From assembly GCA_026985685.1 (NCBI GenBank), contig JALSQA010000395.1, positions 1-7,630 of the forward strand: 7,630 bases of DNA, read 5' to 3'. Shown here in pieces: positions 5,780-7,630 of the stretch. This DNA is from Campylobacterales bacterium (GTDB lineage: Bacteria > Campylobacterota > Campylobacteria > Campylobacterales > QNZT01). Under the pieces are notes generated by a model. The model made no database searches. It saw nothing but the letters and a program-made list of their open reading frames with translations, and was not told the DNA's origin. The position numbers and the translations under genes are program-made. Positions within the stretch are counted from its first letter, which is position 1, and the number at the start of each line of letters is the position of its first letter.

Positions 5780-6883
5780 TTATTTTTTAACTAATCGTTT
5801 ATAAAGATTATAATATCTCTGTGTTGTGATTGAAACAGAATAATGCGAATCAAACTTAGATATAATTTTTTCTTTATCTAATGTAGGTTTATTCAAAAAG
5901 GTTTTAAATGCATCTACATATCCACTAACAGATAAATCTTTAGAAATATAGCCATTCATTCCTTCATCAATAATATCCGGTATTCCACCAACTGGTGTTG
6001 CTATTGTAGGCAATCCAATAGACATAGCTTCTAGTATTGTCATAGGCATACCTTCATGACTAGATGAAAGACAAAAGGCATCTGCACATAAAAGGTAGTC
6101 AGAAATATTACTTTTTTCATCTAAAAAATGAATGTTTTCTTTGTGTCGTATCATTTGTTCACATTCCTTTGCATAAGAAGGAACGATTATACGAGAACCT
6201 ATAATCAATAAATGTGCATCTATACCCTCATCCAACAACTTATCAAATGCCTCAATTAAAAGTTTTTGATTTTTAATAGGATAAACACGACCAATATTAA
6301 CAAAAATCTTTGTTTTATCATTTTGTTTTAAAGTTTGAATATATTGCCTTGTATCATCAAGAGCAGTAGTTGCCTCAAGCTTTTGTACACCATTATCAAT
6401 CTCTTCATTAAATTCTTTACCATACTCTAGTTGAACAGAATTTAAAACTTCTTGACTTATAGAAACTGGAACAAAATTAAAATATTTATATAATAATGCA
6501 TAAAATTTACGCTTACCTGCTGTTGTCTCTTTCTTTGCCAAACTATGTACAGTATGTACATTAGGTATTTTACTCATAATTAAACCAAAAGCAGCATATA
6601 CTTGAGCACGTAAATGGGTATGCGTAATATCAGGTTTTACTTCTTTAAGCATTTTATATATGTCAAACATTAAAGTTGGATGCTTCCCAACTTTATTCAT
6701 GGATATAAAATGTACATTCTTACCAATTTTTTGATACATGATTTGCTGTTTGTCATTAAGTTTTTCGAGTGAACACAAATAAATTGTATCATTTGCATTT
6801 TTTGAAAGTTCATTACATATATCTATACAAAATTTTTCTGCACCACCAGTATATAAACTAGGCAATATATGCATGATCTTCAT
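5780..6883 (-). CDS. GT4-type (GT-B fold) glycosyltransferase
   Basis: This 367-residue cytoplasmic or membrane-associated enzyme should add one sugar from a nucleotide-sugar donor, with retention of configuration, to the lipid-linked repeat unit. The N-terminal acceptor domain opens with MKIMHILPSLYTGGAEKF, containing the Gly-rich GGAE (13-16), and continues with DITHTHLRAQVYA (85-97) and NVHTVHS (108-114). The C-terminal donor domain starts near 190 with IFVNIGRVYPIKNQKLLIEAF (193-213; R199 and K204 are the expected phosphate-binding pair). It holds the retaining-enzyme EX7E motif, E277 and E285, in HEGMPMTILEAM, followed by GLPTIATPVGGIPDII (290-305). Length and domain order are normal for the family. 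The start at 6883 is fixed by a strong AGGAG. It overlaps the preceding ligase-domain gene by 26 bp, and the next gene follows after 1 bp, so the three are almost certainly cotranscribed. Donor and acceptor sugars cannot be told from sequence. Confidence 0.95.
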   Translation of the reverse strand: MKIMHILPSLYTGGAEKFCIDICNELSKNANDTIYLCSLEKLNDKQQIMYQKIGKNVHFISMNKVGKHPTLMFDIYKMLKEVKPDITHTHLRAQVYAAFGLIMSKIPNVHTVHSLAKKETTAGKRKFYALLYKYFNFVPVSISQEVLNSVQLEYGKEFNEEIDNGVQKLEATTALDDTRQYIQTLKQNDKTKIFVNIGRVYPIKNQKLLIEAFDKLLDEGIDAHLLIIGSRIIVPSYAKECEQMIRHKENIHFLDEKSNISDYLLCADAFCLSSSHEGMPMTILEAMSIGLPTIATPVGGIPDIIDEGMNGYISKDLSVSGYVDAFKTFLNKPTLDKEKIISKFDSHYSVSITTQRYYNLYKRLVKK

Positions 6884-7630
6884 CTAATTCTCCTCTTATT
6901 TTCTCCAGCCACACAACATAAGTTACATGTGCCAATAAACCTAAAAAAAGCCAAAAATATTTTTCATATGTAACAGACAATGTCAGTCCCATAAAAATTG
7001 CAGATAGTGCAGATAAGTATATCCAAAAATAATCTGTTTGCATAATGGTTTTAAATCTAAAAGTAAATAAAGATATCAAAAATATAATAAATGCAACAAA
7101 TGGGAAAAAACCATTTTCAGCTATCATTTTGACCAAAAAATTATGAGGAGCGAAAGAACCTTCTGCAATATAATCCGTAGCATATTGACGTGCATGTTTT
7201 TCATATTGTTCAGCACCAACTCCAAGCCAAAAATTATGCTCTGCCATACGAATACCTGCATTCCAAGAAACAAAACGAGTATGTGCCGTTCCAGATGTTT
7301 TAGCTCTTTTTTCTATACCTTTAACAGCAGTCATTTGAGAAAAATTTATACTACTTATAATAGCTCCTAAAACCAAGATCCCCAACAATACTCTAAAAGA
7401 AAATAATTTACGCAATAAAAATCTAAACTTAACAATAAATGCAAAGAAAAGTAAAAATCCCAATGTTAAAAAGGATGACTTAGAACCAGCATATAACAAT
7501 GCATAAAAAAATAATCCTAATGATGACCATAAAAATATATGATTTCTATTTTTATAAAATAGATAAACTGTTAATGGTATTGTTGCCAACAAATGCAAAG
7601 CAAATTCATTAGGATCCCCTGTACCACCTG
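6858..7630 (-). CDS. O-antigen ligase/polymerase-domain membrane protein (Wzy_C type; 5' end missing)
   Basis: The reading frame stays open to the right edge, so this is the C-terminal part of a larger protein: 256 complete codons are visible against about 400-450 for the family. An apparent start at a TTG (7598) is an artefact of the edge. The residues before it, GGTGDPNEFA, belong to the conserved DPN-x-x-A segment of the Wzy_C family. In visible-fragment numbering, hydrophobic segments occur at about 12-25, 31-47, 53-70, 78-95, 172-190, 199-217 and 222-241. A large loop (about 97-168), expected to be periplasmic, carries the family's conserved residues R118, W122, WLGVG (134-138), PHNFL (161-165; H162) and MIAENG (168-173; E171). 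WaaL-type ligases transfer undecaprenyl-linked glycans to an acceptor and Wzy-type enzymes polymerise repeat units. Sequence alone does not separate the two, but the Wza/Wzc context makes a polymerase role quite possible. The gene ends 26 bp inside the glycosyltransferase gene. Confidence 0.9.
   Translation of the reverse strand, partial: GGTGDPNEFALHLLATIPLTVYLFYKNRNHIFLWSSLGLFFYALLYAGSKSSFLTLGFLLFFAFIVKFRFLLRKLFSFRVLLGILVLGAIISSINFSQMTAVKGIEKRAKTSGTAHTRFVSWNAGIRMAEHNFWLGVGAEQYEKHARQYATDYIAEGSFAPHNFLVKMIAENGFFPFVAFIIFLISLFTFRFKTIMQTDYFWIYLSALSAIFMGLTLSVTYEKYFWLFLGLLAHVTYVVWLEKIRGELDEDHAYIA
6890..6894 (-). promoter_or_regulatory. Shine-Dalgarno of the glycosyltransferase gene, inside the upstream gene
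   Basis: The minus strand reads AGGAG (in AAGAGGAGAATTAG), 6 nt before the ATG at 6883. It lies within the last codons of the ligase-domain gene. It settles the start at 6883 rather than the in-frame ATG at 6874, and so confirms that the 26-bp gene overlap is real. Confidence 0.8.

Noticed and set aside
7143..7370. Plus-strand open frame opposite the ligase-domain gene
   Set aside because: It is Cys/Ser-rich, unlike its neighbours, and antisense to the conserved periplasmic loop of the membrane protein.
7596..7598. TTG as the start codon of the ligase-domain gene
   Set aside because: The frame remains open to the window edge and the preceding residues GGTGDPNEFA are family-conserved, so the true start lies outside the window.
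1..7630. CRISPR array, tRNA/rRNA gene, insertion sequence or attachment site
   Set aside because: No regularly spaced repeats, no tRNA-like cloverleaf or rRNA signature, no transposase frame and no terminal repeats were seen on either strand.

Overview
The window is a compact block of a polysaccharide (capsule, exopolysaccharide or O-antigen-like) locus. All six genes lie on the minus strand, so transcription runs from the right edge (7630) to the left edge (1). The DNA is very AT-rich (roughly 30% G+C by eye, not computed). It encodes a lipoprotein-type outer-membrane exporter, so the host is Gram-negative. AT-rich codon use and a promoter with a good -10 but no recognisable -35 suggest Campylobacterota (Sulfurimonas/Arcobacter-like). 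That placement is inference; no taxonomic marker gene is present.

In the direction of transcription, the first module (7630 to 4180) holds three genes. The first is the C-terminal two thirds or so of a multi-spanning O-antigen ligase/polymerase-domain protein, cut by the right edge. The second is a GT4-type glycosyltransferase whose start overlaps the ligase gene by 26 bp. The third is a heparinase II/III-family protein beginning 1 bp after the glycosyltransferase stop. The tight packing implies one transcript with coupled translation.

A 221-bp AT-rich gap (3959-4179) follows, the only sizeable non-coding stretch. It contains a perfect 12-bp inverted repeat with a 17-nt spacer, repeated GTAAAAAT/ATTTTTAC octamers, a TTACGTAA palindrome and a TATAAT -10 hexamer. 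This looks like the promoter/regulatory region of the second module.

The second module (3958 to 1) encodes export and chain-length control plus an initiating enzyme: a short Wza-like outer-membrane polysaccharide export (OPX) lipoprotein, a Wzc-like bacterial tyrosine autokinase/co-polymerase, and the N-terminal part of a WecA/MraY-type polyprenyl-phosphate sugar-1-phosphate transferase, cut by the left edge.

Together the genes fit a Wzx/Wzy-dependent pathway. The WecA-like enzyme loads the first sugar on undecaprenyl phosphate, the GT4 enzyme extends the repeat unit, the ligase/polymerase-domain protein joins units or transfers chains, and Wzc/Wza regulate length and export. The heparinase-like protein is the least explained member: it looks like a uronic-acid polysaccharide lyase but shows no signal peptide. 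No flippase (Wzx), no Wzb-type phosphatase, and no RNA genes, mobile elements or CRISPR arrays are visible. Nothing in the window amounts to a clearly new system. The points most worth a second look are the heparinase-like protein, the short OPX protein and the structured intergenic region.
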